In this document: piece after piece, positions 16,012-23,880 of the stretch
Position numbering within the stretch: position 1 is the first letter of the stretch
Layout of the letters: the number at the start of each line of letters is the position of its first letter
Origin: JAZDJJ01 sp043804035
GTDB taxonomy: Bacteria; Bacteroidota; Bacteroidia; Palsa-948
Reading direction: 5' to 3'
Length of the DNA: 23,881 bases
Assembly (NCBI GenBank): GCA_043804035.1
Contig: JAZDJJ010000042.1
Coordinates: 1 to 23,881 of the forward strand
The notes under the pieces: generated by a model
The model's database searches: none
Told to the model about the DNA's origin: nothing
What the model saw: the letters and a program-made list of their open reading frames with translations, nothing else
Position numbers and translations under genes: made by a program

Positions 16012-19000
16012 TTATTCAAACAACTGCTCAATATCACTCTTTGTAATGGCTTTCATAAACGACTCGTCTGTTTGAATAATATCAGAAGCAATTTGTTTTT
16101 TCTTTGCCTGCAAATTTAGAATTTTTTCTTCCACAGTATTTTTACAAATCATTCGGTAGGCAATCACTTTTTTATTTTGTCCAATGCGGTGACACCTGTC
16201 AATGGCTTGATTTTCTACTGCTGGATTCCACCAAGGGTCAATAATATAAACATAGTCGGCAGCGGTGAGATTGATGCCTAATCCACCTGCTTTTAAGCTG
16301 ATTAAAAACACCCGGCATTTTTCATCACTTTGAAAGTGACTGACGCTGTTCTGCCGTTGCTTTATGCTGTTTTGACCATCCAAATATTCATAAGAAGTAC
16401 CGTTATCATCTAATTGTTTTTTGATAAGTTGCAACATTTTTACGAACTGCGAAAACACGAGTAATTTATGTTTCCCTGTTTTTTGATTGATATGTCGCAA
16501 AAGTTCCTGTATCTTCACCGATTCGTTGCTGTATTTTTCTTCATCCGAAAGCAGTTCCGGAGAATCGCATATCTGCCTTAATTTTAATAATCCTTCCAGT
16601 ACGTAAATTTTAGATTTTGCAAGACCTTCTTCTGCTATTTTGTTTAACAAATAATTTCGGTATTTATTTCTGAATGCATCATATACTTTTTGCTGTTCTG
16701 TTTCCATTGTGCAGTAAAGAATGTCTTCTGTTTTTTCGGGAAGATCTTTTTCTACCTGTTCTTTTGTTCTGCGAATGATAAACGGATTTATCAGTTTTTG
16801 AAGTTCTTGTGCGCATTGTTCATTGCGGTCGCGATCAATGGGAACGGAATACTTTTCTTTAAAAGATGTAATGTTTCCGAGGAAGCCCGGATTCAGAAAT
16901 GTCATTTGTGCAAACAAATCAAAAGTATTATTTTCTATTGGTGTTCCTGTAAGTGCGAGGCGATTACTGGCACGCAACAAGCAAGCGGCTTTGTATCGTT
17001 GTGAAAGCGGATTTTTAATTGCCTGTGATTCATCAAGGATTATATAATGGAATTTGTATTCTTTAAGTATTTCTATATCTCGCGCCATGAGTCCGTAAGT
17101 AGTAAATATCAGATTATATTTTTTAAATGAGGAATGGTCTTTTATGCGGTCGCTGCCATGATAAAACATTGCAGATAAATCGGGTGCAAATTTTTTGATT
17201 TCATTTTCCCAGTTAAACATTAGCGAAGTTGGTACTACAATAAGATTGGCTTTTTTTGATTTCTTTAATAACGTAGTTAAAAATGTGAGTGCCTGAAGTG
17301 TTTTACCCAATCCCATGTCATCTGCCAATATTCCTCCCCATCGGAATTCGTGGAGGAAATTCAGCCAGTTGAGTCCTTCTTTTTGATAGTCGCGCAGTTG
17401 GGCAGTGATGTTATCTGGTATTTTTACCGATTTAATTTCTTTAAAGGAAAGCATTCTTTGTTTTTTTTCTTCCAGTTCTTTTATTATTTCCATGTCGTCA
17501 ATATTTTCAAATAACTCGTCTATGATAGAGAATCTAAGTTTTGAGATTTGAACTTTATTTCCGCTGACTTCGCCATGTTGAAAATATTTTTTAAACTTTT
17601 CAAACCATTCATCAGGCAGAATACCTGTGGTGCCATCGGCAAGTTTTATGTATTGTTCGTTGCGAAGAACGGCTTTTTGTATGTCTTTCAAATCAACATT
17701 AAAATCACCATAAGTTACCTGCACATTCACATCAAACCAATCTTCGCCAGAGGATAATTGTACGGTAATTTTTGCTTGGTAAGGAGAATATTTGAACGAT
17801 TTAAGTTTATTATATCCAAAAACTGTGATATCTGATTCCCGTAGTTTTGAAAAAGCATTAAAAAACCAATTATCTGATAACATTTTTTCTACGGAAAGAT
17901 GAAAGAAGTCGTTGCGGAACTGATTAGCAAATTGCGGATGCAATGTTTTTAGATAAACAATAAAATCCTGTTCATATTGAAGGTCTCTTTCATAAGTGAA
18001 GATGGTGTTATTCTTTTTTTCTATAATGTTGGCTCCGTTAAGCACTTCTACAAGCATTTCATTCTCCTGTTTTTCGGGTTGAGACAGTTTAACTTCTTCC
18101 GAAGGAATGGTAGTAACAATGCATTTGTTATTCACATCTTTTTCAGGGAGGGCTTCCGATACATCGGGAGTGGATATTTTTTTATCATATTTTATAAATG
18201 GTTTGAATAGTATGAAATTTCCTATTTCCGAAATGTAAAGTTGTTTTTCTTTCGGCACAAGTTTTACGGCAATGTTTTTTATTTCCGAGATTTTTTTTAT
18301 GTCTATAGGAAATTTTTGTGCAATGGGTTTCACCACGTCTTCATAAAAATTATCAAAGTCCGATTTCACTACTTTCATAATAGGATTTTTTTTAAAAAGC
18401 GACAGGGATTGTGATTCTCCAACAGAGTTGTTTAAGTGATAAGTGCCATTTATTATGGTAAAAAGAAATGGGTAATTCTGATACGGTACGGCTGGTTCAA
18501 TATCTATTACATTTTCTCCAAGTTGATACTGTGCATGCAGTACTATCATTTTATCTTTTTCATAAAGACGAAAAGATAAACTCACAGAAACAGACGATAC
18601 TTTTATTTCTGTCAGGTTGTGTTTTGTGATTTCTATATGACCGAATATGTAATTAGGTTGATAAATATAAATAGATGGATGATTTTCAAGTAGCGGAGTG
18701 ATTTGCTTTAGTTGTTCAAGATAGAATTTTTGCATTTCGTTGTCATGGATTTGCGAATCCTCATAACTAAGTCCTAATGTTTTTAAATAGCTATTTGCGT
18801 TTTCCTCTGTTAAATTGCCGGCAAGTGCTATCAGGGTTTTATCGTCTTCTGACATTTGTATGTATGTATGCCCATCCATTTTTTCTAACTCTTTGATATG
18901 AGAAACAAAAGTTGTTCCATCTTTTCCGAGTTTGCCACAAATAGGTATAAGAGATGGATGCATAGCGCAATTAGGAATTCCCCCCGTAACAAACACATAC

Positions 19001-19326
19001 CCGATTTTTCTTGTCTCTGCTTTTTCATTTGTCCCAACCATCGCACCAAAAGGCAGGTTCATCATATCTTGATTGGTGAGTTCGGTGAAATTGGAAATGA
19101 TTTTTGTTTCGGTTTCTTTTCTATACTGCTTGAGTCGTTGTAATCCAATTCCTTTTTTGACAGGAGTAATAATAGTTCCCTGAAGTGAATTTTCTATTTG
19201 GAAATAATTTTCAAACAATGTATCTTCCAAAAGTCCGTACTCTTTCAGTATTTCCTTTTTTTTTGTTTTCAAGATATTTTGGTTGCAGTTGGACAATAAA
19301 ATCGGATAGTTTATTTTTGATAGCAA
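16012..19326 (-). CDS. SNF2-family helicase (probably the C-terminal part of a SWIM-SNF2 protein)
   Basis: A superfamily 2 ATPase, 1104 residues from the TTG at 19326. The C-terminal half is a full SNF2 motor: DYQKEGLNWL (646-655), Walker A DDMGLGKT (669-676), VVPTSLMFNW (697-706), DESQ box (765-768), LTGTPIENN (792-800), then a helicase C lobe with SLKAGGLGINLTAADYVY and the motif VI AIDRCHRIGQ. Residues 30-630 are a long, less conserved N-terminal region common in bacterial SNF2 proteins. The start is doubtful: there is no ATG until residue 88, the first 24 residues lie on the opposite side of an A9 tract and read as low-complexity, and the SWIM gene runs into it in another frame. SNF2 proteins remodel protein-DNA complexes; the cellular role of this family is unclear. 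Confidence 0.85.
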   Translation of the reverse strand: MLSKINYPILLSNCNQNILKTKKKEILKEYGLLEDTLFENYFQIENSLQGTIITPVKKGIGLQRLKQYRKETETKIISNFTELTNQDMMNLPFGAMVGTNEKAETRKIGYVFVTGGIPNCAMHPSLIPICGKLGKDGTTFVSHIKELEKMDGHTYIQMSEDDKTLIALAGNLTEENANSYLKTLGLSYEDSQIHDNEMQKFYLEQLKQITPLLENHPSIYIYQPNYIFGHIEITKHNLTEIKVSSVSVSLSFRLYEKDKMIVLHAQYQLGENVIDIEPAVPYQNYPFLFTIINGTYHLNNSVGESQSLSLFKKNPIMKVVKSDFDNFYEDVVKPIAQKFPIDIKKISEIKNIAVKLVPKEKQLYISEIGNFILFKPFIKYDKKISTPDVSEALPEKDVNNKCIVTTIPSEEVKLSQPEKQENEMLVEVLNGANIIEKKNNTIFTYERDLQYEQDFIVYLKTLHPQFANQFRNDFFHLSVEKMLSDNWFFNAFSKLRESDITVFGYNKLKSFKYSPYQAKITVQLSSGEDWFDVNVQVTYGDFNVDLKDIQKAVLRNEQYIKLADGTTGILPDEWFEKFKKYFQHGEVSGNKVQISKLRFSIIDELFENIDDMEIIKELEEKKQRMLSFKEIKSVKIPDNITAQLRDYQKEGLNWLNFLHEFRWGGILADDMGLGKTLQALTFLTTLLKKSKKANLIVVPTSLMFNWENEIKKFAPDLSAMFYHGSDRIKDHSSFKKYNLIFTTYGLMARDIEILKEYKFHYIILDESQAIKNPLSQRYKAACLLRASNRLALTGTPIENNTFDLFAQMTFLNPGFLGNITSFKEKYSVPIDRDRNEQCAQELQKLINPFIIRRTKEQVEKDLPEKTEDILYCTMETEQQKVYDAFRNKYRNYLLNKIAEEGLAKSKIYVLEGLLKLRQICDSPELLSDEEKYSNESVKIQELLRHINQKTGKHKLLVFSQFVKMLQLIKKQLDDNGTSYEYLDGQNSIKQRQNSVSHFQSDEKCRVFLISLKAGGLGINLTAADYVYIIDPWWNPAVENQAIDRCHRIGQNKKVIAYRMICKNTVEEKILNLQAKKKQIASDIIQTDESFMKAITKSDIEQLFE

Positions 19327-19960
19327 TTTGTTTCAACACTTCGGATGCGTGTTCACACAATTGCTCCACTTTTTTGTTGCAATTGCAAACAAAACCAAGT
19401 CCCTCTGATGGATGAATATGAATTGTAACAATAATAACAGAATGAGGTCGCCAATTAAAATCTTCATTCGCTTGAAATTCGGCTTTTCTTTCTTCGGGAT
19501 GGATGTGTAACAATTTCATGCTTACAGTATAATAACCCTTCGCTACACAATGACTATATACTTTCTCATTAGTAAGAGATTCGTAATTCTTGATGTAATA
19601 CATCTCATTACTGTTTCTTTTCTGAACAATCTGCTTTTTTGAAATCGCAGAGGCATTTCCGTTCTCTAAATAATTTTTAAGATGAAGAAGTGCGGCTACC
19701 TGATGTTTGCATATTCCACCCCAGTCGTATGGACAGTTGCAAGAACAGGAAATATTTTTATCAAAATCATGAATAGAAATTGCGTATCTGTTGCCACTAC
19801 TTCCCATGATGATATAATTGGCATCACGTTTTTCATTATCTACATTAAAAGAGATGATTCTGGAGCGACTATTATAAATAGATACACCCCGTGAATAAAT
19901 AGGCGATCTGGCATATTCATTTATATATTCACTTATTACGGATTGAGTAGATGAATTCAT
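19211..19960 (-). CDS. Double SWIM zinc-finger protein (probably the N-terminal part of the SNF2 helicase)
   Basis: A 249-residue reading frame with two SWIM motifs of identical spacing, CxCx7CxH: C74/C76/C84/H86 and C192/C194/C202/H204. SWIM fingers bind DNA or proteins and are found fused to, or encoded beside, bacterial SNF2 ATPases (for example ywqB-ywqA of Bacillus). Reading continues to a stop at 19211-19213. After residue 235, at the A9 tract, the sequence (GNTERVRTFGRYIV) looks like out-of-frame noise, whereas the overlapping frame gives KEILKEYGLLEDTLFENY, which reads like the natural continuation. One base more in the tract would join the two into a protein of about 1316 residues. 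ATG start at 19960, 30 bases after the M49 peptidase gene, so they are probably co-transcribed. Confidence 0.8.
   Translation of the reverse strand: MNSSTQSVISEYINEYARSPIYSRGVSIYNSRSRIISFNVDNEKRDANYIIMGSSGNRYAISIHDFDKNISCSCNCPYDWGGICKHQVAALLHLKNYLENGNASAISKKQIVQKRNSNEMYYIKNYESLTNEKVYSHCVAKGYYTVSMKLLHIHPEERKAEFQANEDFNWRPHSVIIVTIHIHPSEGLGFVCNCNKKVEQLCEHASEVLKQIAIKNKLSDFIVQLQPKYLENKKKGNTERVRTFGRYIV
19256..19264 (-). other. A9 tract: frameshift point between SWIM and SNF2 frames
   Basis: On the coding strand AAC is followed by nine A and then GGA. Reading in the SWIM frame passes into a stop 54 bases later (19211-19213); a -1 shift (or an extra A) continues into the SNF2 frame. A9 is a classical site for RNA-polymerase slippage (as in Thermus dnaX) and also for sequencing or assembly error, and it contains an A_AAA_AAA slippery heptamer. 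Confidence 0.65.
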
Positions 19961-19990
19961 TTTCTAAAGCCGAGAAAAATAAAAATGGAA

Positions 19991-22069
19991 TTAGTTTATT
20001 ACTGGCAGCAAAGAATATTTTTTCCCGTATTCAAGCATCTGCTGCACAAAGTCAAAAGGATATTCCACTTTAACATTTATGATTTTATTGCCTTCCATCA
20101 CTGGCACTAATTTGGGCTGAATAAAACCTGCATAAGGAGCAAGTCCAAGTTTACTGTAACGAGCAAGAACTTCTTTATGAAGTTCAGCGTCAACTTTTAC
20201 TCCATAATTTTCAACGAGGTTTTTCCCGGATTGGTAATCGCCTTCTGATTTAATACGCTGAACTTCTTTTAGTAATTCTCCAAAAAGTTTGCGGAGTTTA
20301 TCATAGTCGTTAATTACAAAATAAGTTTTTCCGTCTTTTATTTTCTTTTCTATCACATTATCTTTCTCTCCTTTTTGATATGCCCACGAAGCAATCATCT
20401 GACGGTTACGCATGTGCGATTCTTCAATATTGTCTCCGGGTTTTAATCGTGCCATTTGAATCAGAAGACCATTTGTGATGTAAGTGTTGTACTCTGTTTT
20501 ACCAACTTCCGGTGAAGATATCACGCCAATGTCAATAAGTTTTTTATCTAATACATAATAAAGAGCAACAAGGTCGGCTCTGCTTTCTTCTAATGTATTG
20601 GCATAATTTTTTAATGTCTCACTCATATCACTAACACCGGGATTGAGTTTACCTGATGCATGTCCTATCGCTTCGTGCATATCGGTAGTGATAGCACCTG
20701 CAATTGCAGCAAATTTTTTAATTCCATCAATGATTGTATCATTTAAAAAAAACTCTTTTGTCAACCCGGAAGATTTTGCTTTTTCATAAGCATAAACAAT
20801 ATTACCAAGTGTTACAGATTTTGAACCGTATTGCTGGCGAATCCAATTTGAATTAGGTAAATTAATTCCGATAGGAGTAGTGGGAGCGGCACCGCCTGCT
20901 TCCTGCACTATCGTCATCACATTAGCTATAATTCCTTTAATATTTTTTTTCTTATGTTCTTCCATTATAGGAGCATTATCTTCAAACCATTGCGCCTGAT
21001 TGCTAATGGCTTTGATACGTTTGGATGCTTCCATATCTTTGAATGAAACCACTGCTTCCCAACTTCCTTTTCTGCCAAGCGGGTCGTCATATACTTCAAT
21101 GAAACCATTTATCACGTCAACCAGCGAAGATGTATCCTGCACCCATGCAACACAATAGTCGTCAAATGTTTTCAAATCACCTGTTTTGTAAAATTGAATG
21201 AGCAGGTCAATAGATTTTTTTTGTGCAGCATTCTCAGCCACAGTATTTGCTTTTTCTAACCAGTAAATAATTTTTTCAATTGCTTGCGAATACATACCGC
21301 CTATCATCCATTTTTTCTCAATTGTTTTTCCATTTTCTTTCATTATTTTAGAATTGAGTCCGTAGGAAATTGCTTCTTTGTCAGAAGTATCAACCATGCT
21401 TTTGTAGAATAAGGTTACTTCTTTTTCGGTTATATCTTCATAAAAATTAGTAGCAGAAGAAGTAACAAGGTCAAATTTTGGGTCCAGATTTATTTTCTTC
21501 GGAGCAATTTTCGGGTCAAAAATAATTGGTGTGATTCGTTTGATGAAAGCATCCACTTTTTCATTTTTGTTAACAGGAAGATAAGAAGCATCGGAATTTT
21601 TCACAAGGTTTGCAAAATATTCTTTGTTGATTTCAGGTATAATTTTCTTGCTCGCATAGTGATGATGAATTCCATTGGAGAACCATACTCGTTTTGCATA
21701 GACCATAAATTTTTTCCAGTCATCAGAATTTTTATCGCCTTTGTAAGAAGAAACAATTGTTTCCAAAGTTTTTCTTATTGTTAGATTGTACTTATAGTTT
21801 TGGTCCCAGATTATATCTTTTCCTGCAAGTGTGGCTTCAGAGAGATAGTACAGAAATTCTTTTTGTGATAAAGAAAGATTTTCAAAGCCGGGAATTTGGA
21901 AACGCAAAATGCGCAGATCGGCAAACTTATCGGTTTGATAAGTAAATGTGTCGGAAACCACAGCAGACGAATCTTGTTTTGATTGTTCGTTCTTTTTTTC
22001 TCCATTGTTTCCACAAGAGAAAAGAAATGCTGATGCGATAATAAAAAAAGAGAAAATAATAGTTTTCAT
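19991..22069 (-). CDS. Dipeptidyl-peptidase III family (M49) zinc peptidase, lipoprotein
   Basis: A 692-residue zinc metallopeptidase of family M49, which removes dipeptides from the N-terminus of short peptides. The zinc and catalytic motif HEAIGH is at 465-470 (HExxGH, the M49 hallmark), and EESRAD (494-499) gives the third zinc ligand. The N-terminus is a lipoprotein signal (MKTIIFSFFIIASAFLFS, Cys19), so the enzyme is anchored in the envelope, unlike cytosolic eukaryotic DPP III. Length is close to that of Bacteroides homologues. ATG at 22069 with a TAAATTTG box upstream. It is first in a run with the SWIM gene 30 bases on; no functional link between the two is known to me. Confidence 0.9.
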   Translation of the reverse strand: MKTIIFSFFIIASAFLFSCGNNGEKKNEQSKQDSSAVVSDTFTYQTDKFADLRILRFQIPGFENLSLSQKEFLYYLSEATLAGKDIIWDQNYKYNLTIRKTLETIVSSYKGDKNSDDWKKFMVYAKRVWFSNGIHHHYASKKIIPEINKEYFANLVKNSDASYLPVNKNEKVDAFIKRITPIIFDPKIAPKKINLDPKFDLVTSSATNFYEDITEKEVTLFYKSMVDTSDKEAISYGLNSKIMKENGKTIEKKWMIGGMYSQAIEKIIYWLEKANTVAENAAQKKSIDLLIQFYKTGDLKTFDDYCVAWVQDTSSLVDVINGFIEVYDDPLGRKGSWEAVVSFKDMEASKRIKAISNQAQWFEDNAPIMEEHKKKNIKGIIANVMTIVQEAGGAAPTTPIGINLPNSNWIRQQYGSKSVTLGNIVYAYEKAKSSGLTKEFFLNDTIIDGIKKFAAIAGAITTDMHEAIGHASGKLNPGVSDMSETLKNYANTLEESRADLVALYYVLDKKLIDIGVISSPEVGKTEYNTYITNGLLIQMARLKPGDNIEESHMRNRQMIASWAYQKGEKDNVIEKKIKDGKTYFVINDYDKLRKLFGELLKEVQRIKSEGDYQSGKNLVENYGVKVDAELHKEVLARYSKLGLAPYAGFIQPKLVPVMEGNKIINVKVEYPFDFVQQMLEYGKKYSLLPVIN

Positions 22070-22086
22070 AAATTGTTTATTAATTG

Positions 22087-22094
22087 CAAATTTA
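22087..22094 (-). promoter_or_regulatory. -7 promoter box of the M49 peptidase gene
   Basis: On the minus strand TAAATTTG matches TAnnTTTG, 17 bases before the ATG at 22069. It lies just after the toxin stop codon, so the peptidase gene can be transcribed independently of the toxin-antitoxin pair. No -33 element is evident. Confidence 0.4.
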
Positions 22095-22099
22095 TTTTT

Positions 22100-22384
22100 T
22101 TATGGAAATTGCTTATAAATCTTTCTCCGATGCAGCAACCGAACAAACCATATTATATTGCCTCTGATAATCACTCCGATTCTGTAAGTTCTTTTGTCGG
22201 TGATTTTAATTTTTATTCTGTAACGAACCGAATATTTTTCTAATTGTTTGAGATTATTGATTTTTGAAATGTGGTTTGCATTTTTTACATTCAGAATAAT
22301 TTTCGGAAGTATTTCCGATGCCAATCCATTATCGTTGATTTTATTCAAATCACGATAAAACTTTTTGTCAAACTTTAGCACCAT
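22100..22384 (-). CDS. RelE/ParE-superfamily toxin
   Basis: A 94-residue basic protein. The C-terminal half has the RelE/ParE core pattern: YSVRYRIKIKITDKRTYRIGVII (about 51-73) followed by IIWFVRLLHRRKIYKQFP, with basic and aromatic residues in the last strand and helix. RelE-type proteins cut mRNA on the ribosome; related ParE proteins inhibit gyrase, and I cannot tell which from sequence alone. Its ATG lies 17 bases inside the antitoxin gene, an overlap typical of type II toxin-antitoxin pairs. Confidence 0.8.
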   Translation of the reverse strand: MVLKFDKKFYRDLNKINDNGLASEILPKIILNVKNANHISKINNLKQLEKYSVRYRIKIKITDKRTYRIGVIIRGNIIWFVRLLHRRKIYKQFP

Positions 22385-22583
22385 GTTTCCGTAAGGTTTG
22401 GTAAATAGCTTCTTCCGAAACTTCTTTCAGATTTTTTTCGTCTTTCAGAAGTAATTTATTTAATCGCAAATCTTCTATTTCATCTTCTGTTAGAATTTTT
22501 GCTTTTACTCTGATTTGTCTTGCCATTTCCAAGATGAAATCAGAAGTTGTTTTTCTATTTGATTTTATAATAATTGTATCCAT
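22368..22583 (-). CDS. Type II antitoxin (small, partner of the RelE-like toxin)
   Basis: A 71-residue protein just upstream of and overlapping the toxin gene. The N-terminus (MDTIIIKSNRKTTSDFILEMA) looks like a short strand plus helix; the rest is charged and helical (LTEDEIEDLRLNKLLLKDE), as expected for a region that wraps around a toxin. I assign it as antitoxin from position, size and overlap, not from a recognised DNA-binding family. A TATCTTTG box precedes it. Confidence 0.75.
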   Translation of the reverse strand: MDTIIIKSNRKTTSDFILEMARQIRVKAKILTEDEIEDLRLNKLLLKDEKNLKEVSEEAIYQTLRKHGAKV

Positions 22584-22600
22584 AACCTGTTTGTTTTACC

Positions 22601-22608
22601 CAAAGATA
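22601..22608 (-). promoter_or_regulatory. -7 promoter box of the toxin-antitoxin operon
   Basis: TATCTTTG on the minus strand matches TAnnTTTG, 17 bases before the antitoxin ATG. The same box sequence precedes padR. Confidence 0.4.
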
Positions 22609-22647
22609 AATCTTTTAACTGAAGTATATTATTATGACTTACGCACT

Positions 22648-22770
22648 TTATTTATTTGCTCGCCATGCTTTAACTGCTTCACGAATTGCAGGAACACAAG
22701 CGGCAGTGCTCAATTGCTCCTGAATATTGAACATATCTTTTTGTGAATTATCTTTTTTTCTTTTTGCCAT
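22648..22770 (-). pseudogene. N-terminal remnant of a restriction/helicase subunit (Res-like)
   Basis: A 40-codon frame that is too short for most gene finders but reads as protein: MAKRKKDNSQKDMFNIQEQL followed by STAACVPAIREAVKAWRANK. The second half resembles the N-terminal region I recall from large DEAD-box-type restriction subunits of type III-like systems, where (S/T)APCVPAIREAVxxW is followed by a glycine-rich turn. Here a stop (TAA 22648-22650) ends it immediately after AWRANK, and nothing recognisable follows. It lies 9 bases downstream of the GxxExxY gene and on the same strand. The truncation coincides with a GACTTACGCA repeat at 22636-22645. Confidence 0.55.
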
Positions 22771-22779
22771 TTGTCTGAA

Positions 22780-23202
22780 CTATGATTGGATTTGATTTTT
22801 TGATTGACTATGATTTTTATTTGGTTTCATAACTCTTTTGAATTGCAATGAGGTGTTGCCAAAGTTTATCAGTAATCCAATATCAAGTCCGTAAGCTTCA
22901 AGGTAATTTATTGCCTGCGCCAAATGAACATCTTCCAATTCTACGACAGCTTTCAATTCTACCATCACACTTCCTTCTACAAAAAAATCAACTCTCCTGG
23001 TTCCGATATTTTCGCCTTTGTAAGATATTCCTATCTCATGTTCACGGCTGAATTCCAACCCCTGCAATCTCATTTCAATTTCCAACGCTCGCTGATAAAT
23101 GACTTCCTGAAATCCATTACCTAAATGTTTGTGAACTTCTATCGCACAACCGATAATTTTTCCTGTCAATTCACTCAGTGGAAATTCTTTTTTGACAATC
23201 AT
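22780..23202 (-). CDS. GxxExxY-family protein (PD-(D/E)XK nuclease-like)
   Basis: A 140-residue protein with the name-giving motif G30-FQ-E33-VI-Y36 (in HLGNGFQEVIYQRAL). It also has the PD-(D/E)XK-like active-site pattern: VDFF with Asp72, then VELKA with E82-L-K84. I start at the ATG at 23202 rather than the TTG at 23211. The last 20 residues are a Lys/Asn/Ser/Gln tail. The biochemical role of the family is not established; its genes are often scattered in accessory regions. Here it lies between a methyltransferase fragment and a restriction-subunit fragment, which suggests that it was part of that operon and has remained intact after both neighbours decayed. Confidence 0.85.
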   Translation of the reverse strand: MIVKKEFPLSELTGKIIGCAIEVHKHLGNGFQEVIYQRALEIEMRLQGLEFSREHEIGISYKGENIGTRRVDFFVEGSVMVELKAVVELEDVHLAQAINYLEAYGLDIGLLINFGNTSLQFKRVMKPNKNHSQSKNQIQS

Positions 23203-23224
23203 AGTTTTCAATTAATCAATAAAA

Positions 23225-23736
23225 TCATAGTTCAAGATTGATTGCTTTCGTCGTATCATTTCCTAAAATGTCAATCACTTTTACGACCACAGTATATTTT
23301 CCTTTCTCCTCGTAAATGTGTGAAGCAGACAAATCAATTTTCGGATTTTGTTTAGTGCGATAACTCTGCCATTCGTTATGAAATGTATCGTCTTTAAAAT
23401 TCCAATCCACTGCCAGTAATCAATCCACTGGCTCCAATGTGTAATTTTTCCCTGCACTTCTTCGGGAACATCATCGGGAGGGATAATAAAATTGTCAAGC
23501 GTAATGATTGCTTTCTTTTTATCAGTTTTTGTTTTAATGGTAAGGGACGCTAATTCATAAAACTTAATATCGCCTTGCTCAACCGCTTTTTTCTCCAACA
23601 CTTCACGAGGAATTTTTTTGAACGAAACATTCACTTTATTTTCAGCAGCAAATTGTTTGGCTGTTTCGTTCACATCAAAAGCAAAGTCCCAACCGAGAAA
23701 ATCAATGCCATTTGTTTCTGTCGGCGGCACTTTCAT
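23225..23736 (-). pseudogene. C-terminal remnant of a site-specific DNA methyltransferase (Mod-like), frameshifted
   Basis: Two overlapping frames together read as the end of a type III-like DNA methyltransferase. The upstream frame (23736 to about 23414) gives GIDFLGWDFAFDVNE ... IIPPDDVPEEVQGKITHWSQWIDYW. The downstream frame (about 23413 to 23225) gives DWNFKDDTFHNEWQSYRTKQ ... HIYEEKGKYTVVVKVIDILGNDTT. The join is exact if one G is restored in TAC-TGG-CAG-TGG (around 23411-23415), which would read DYWAVDWNFKDD. The catalytic domain is missing: the fragment begins right at an inverted-repeat element (23741 onward). The loss of about 300-500 N-terminal residues and the indel show that it is not functional as it stands. 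Confidence 0.65.
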
Positions 23737-23740
23737 TTAC

Positions 23741-23880
23741 GGGCGGTTCCAAAAATTGATTTCGTCATTGCGACTGCGAGGCACGAAGCAGGAAGCAATC
23801 TCTATTTCTACATAAAAAAACAGATTGCTTCAGTCGTTCCTCCTTCGCAATGACGTTTATTTGTATTTTTAGAACTGCCC
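23741..23880. repeat. Composite inverted-repeat (MITE-like) element at the window edge
   Basis: Outer ends GGGCGGTTCCAAAAATTG (23741-23758) and its partner ending AGAACTGCCC (23863-23880) pair with 14 of 18 matches. A strong inner inverted repeat follows: CGTCATTGCGA at 23763-23773 against TCGCAATGACG at 23845-23855, then GAAGCAATC against GATTGCTTC around a short AT-rich loop. It has no coding potential. It directly abuts the methyltransferase fragment. Confidence 0.65.

Noticed and set aside
22848..23124. Plus-strand frames opposite the GxxExxY gene
   Set aside because: Opposite a gene with a clear family motif and active-site pattern; no independent support.
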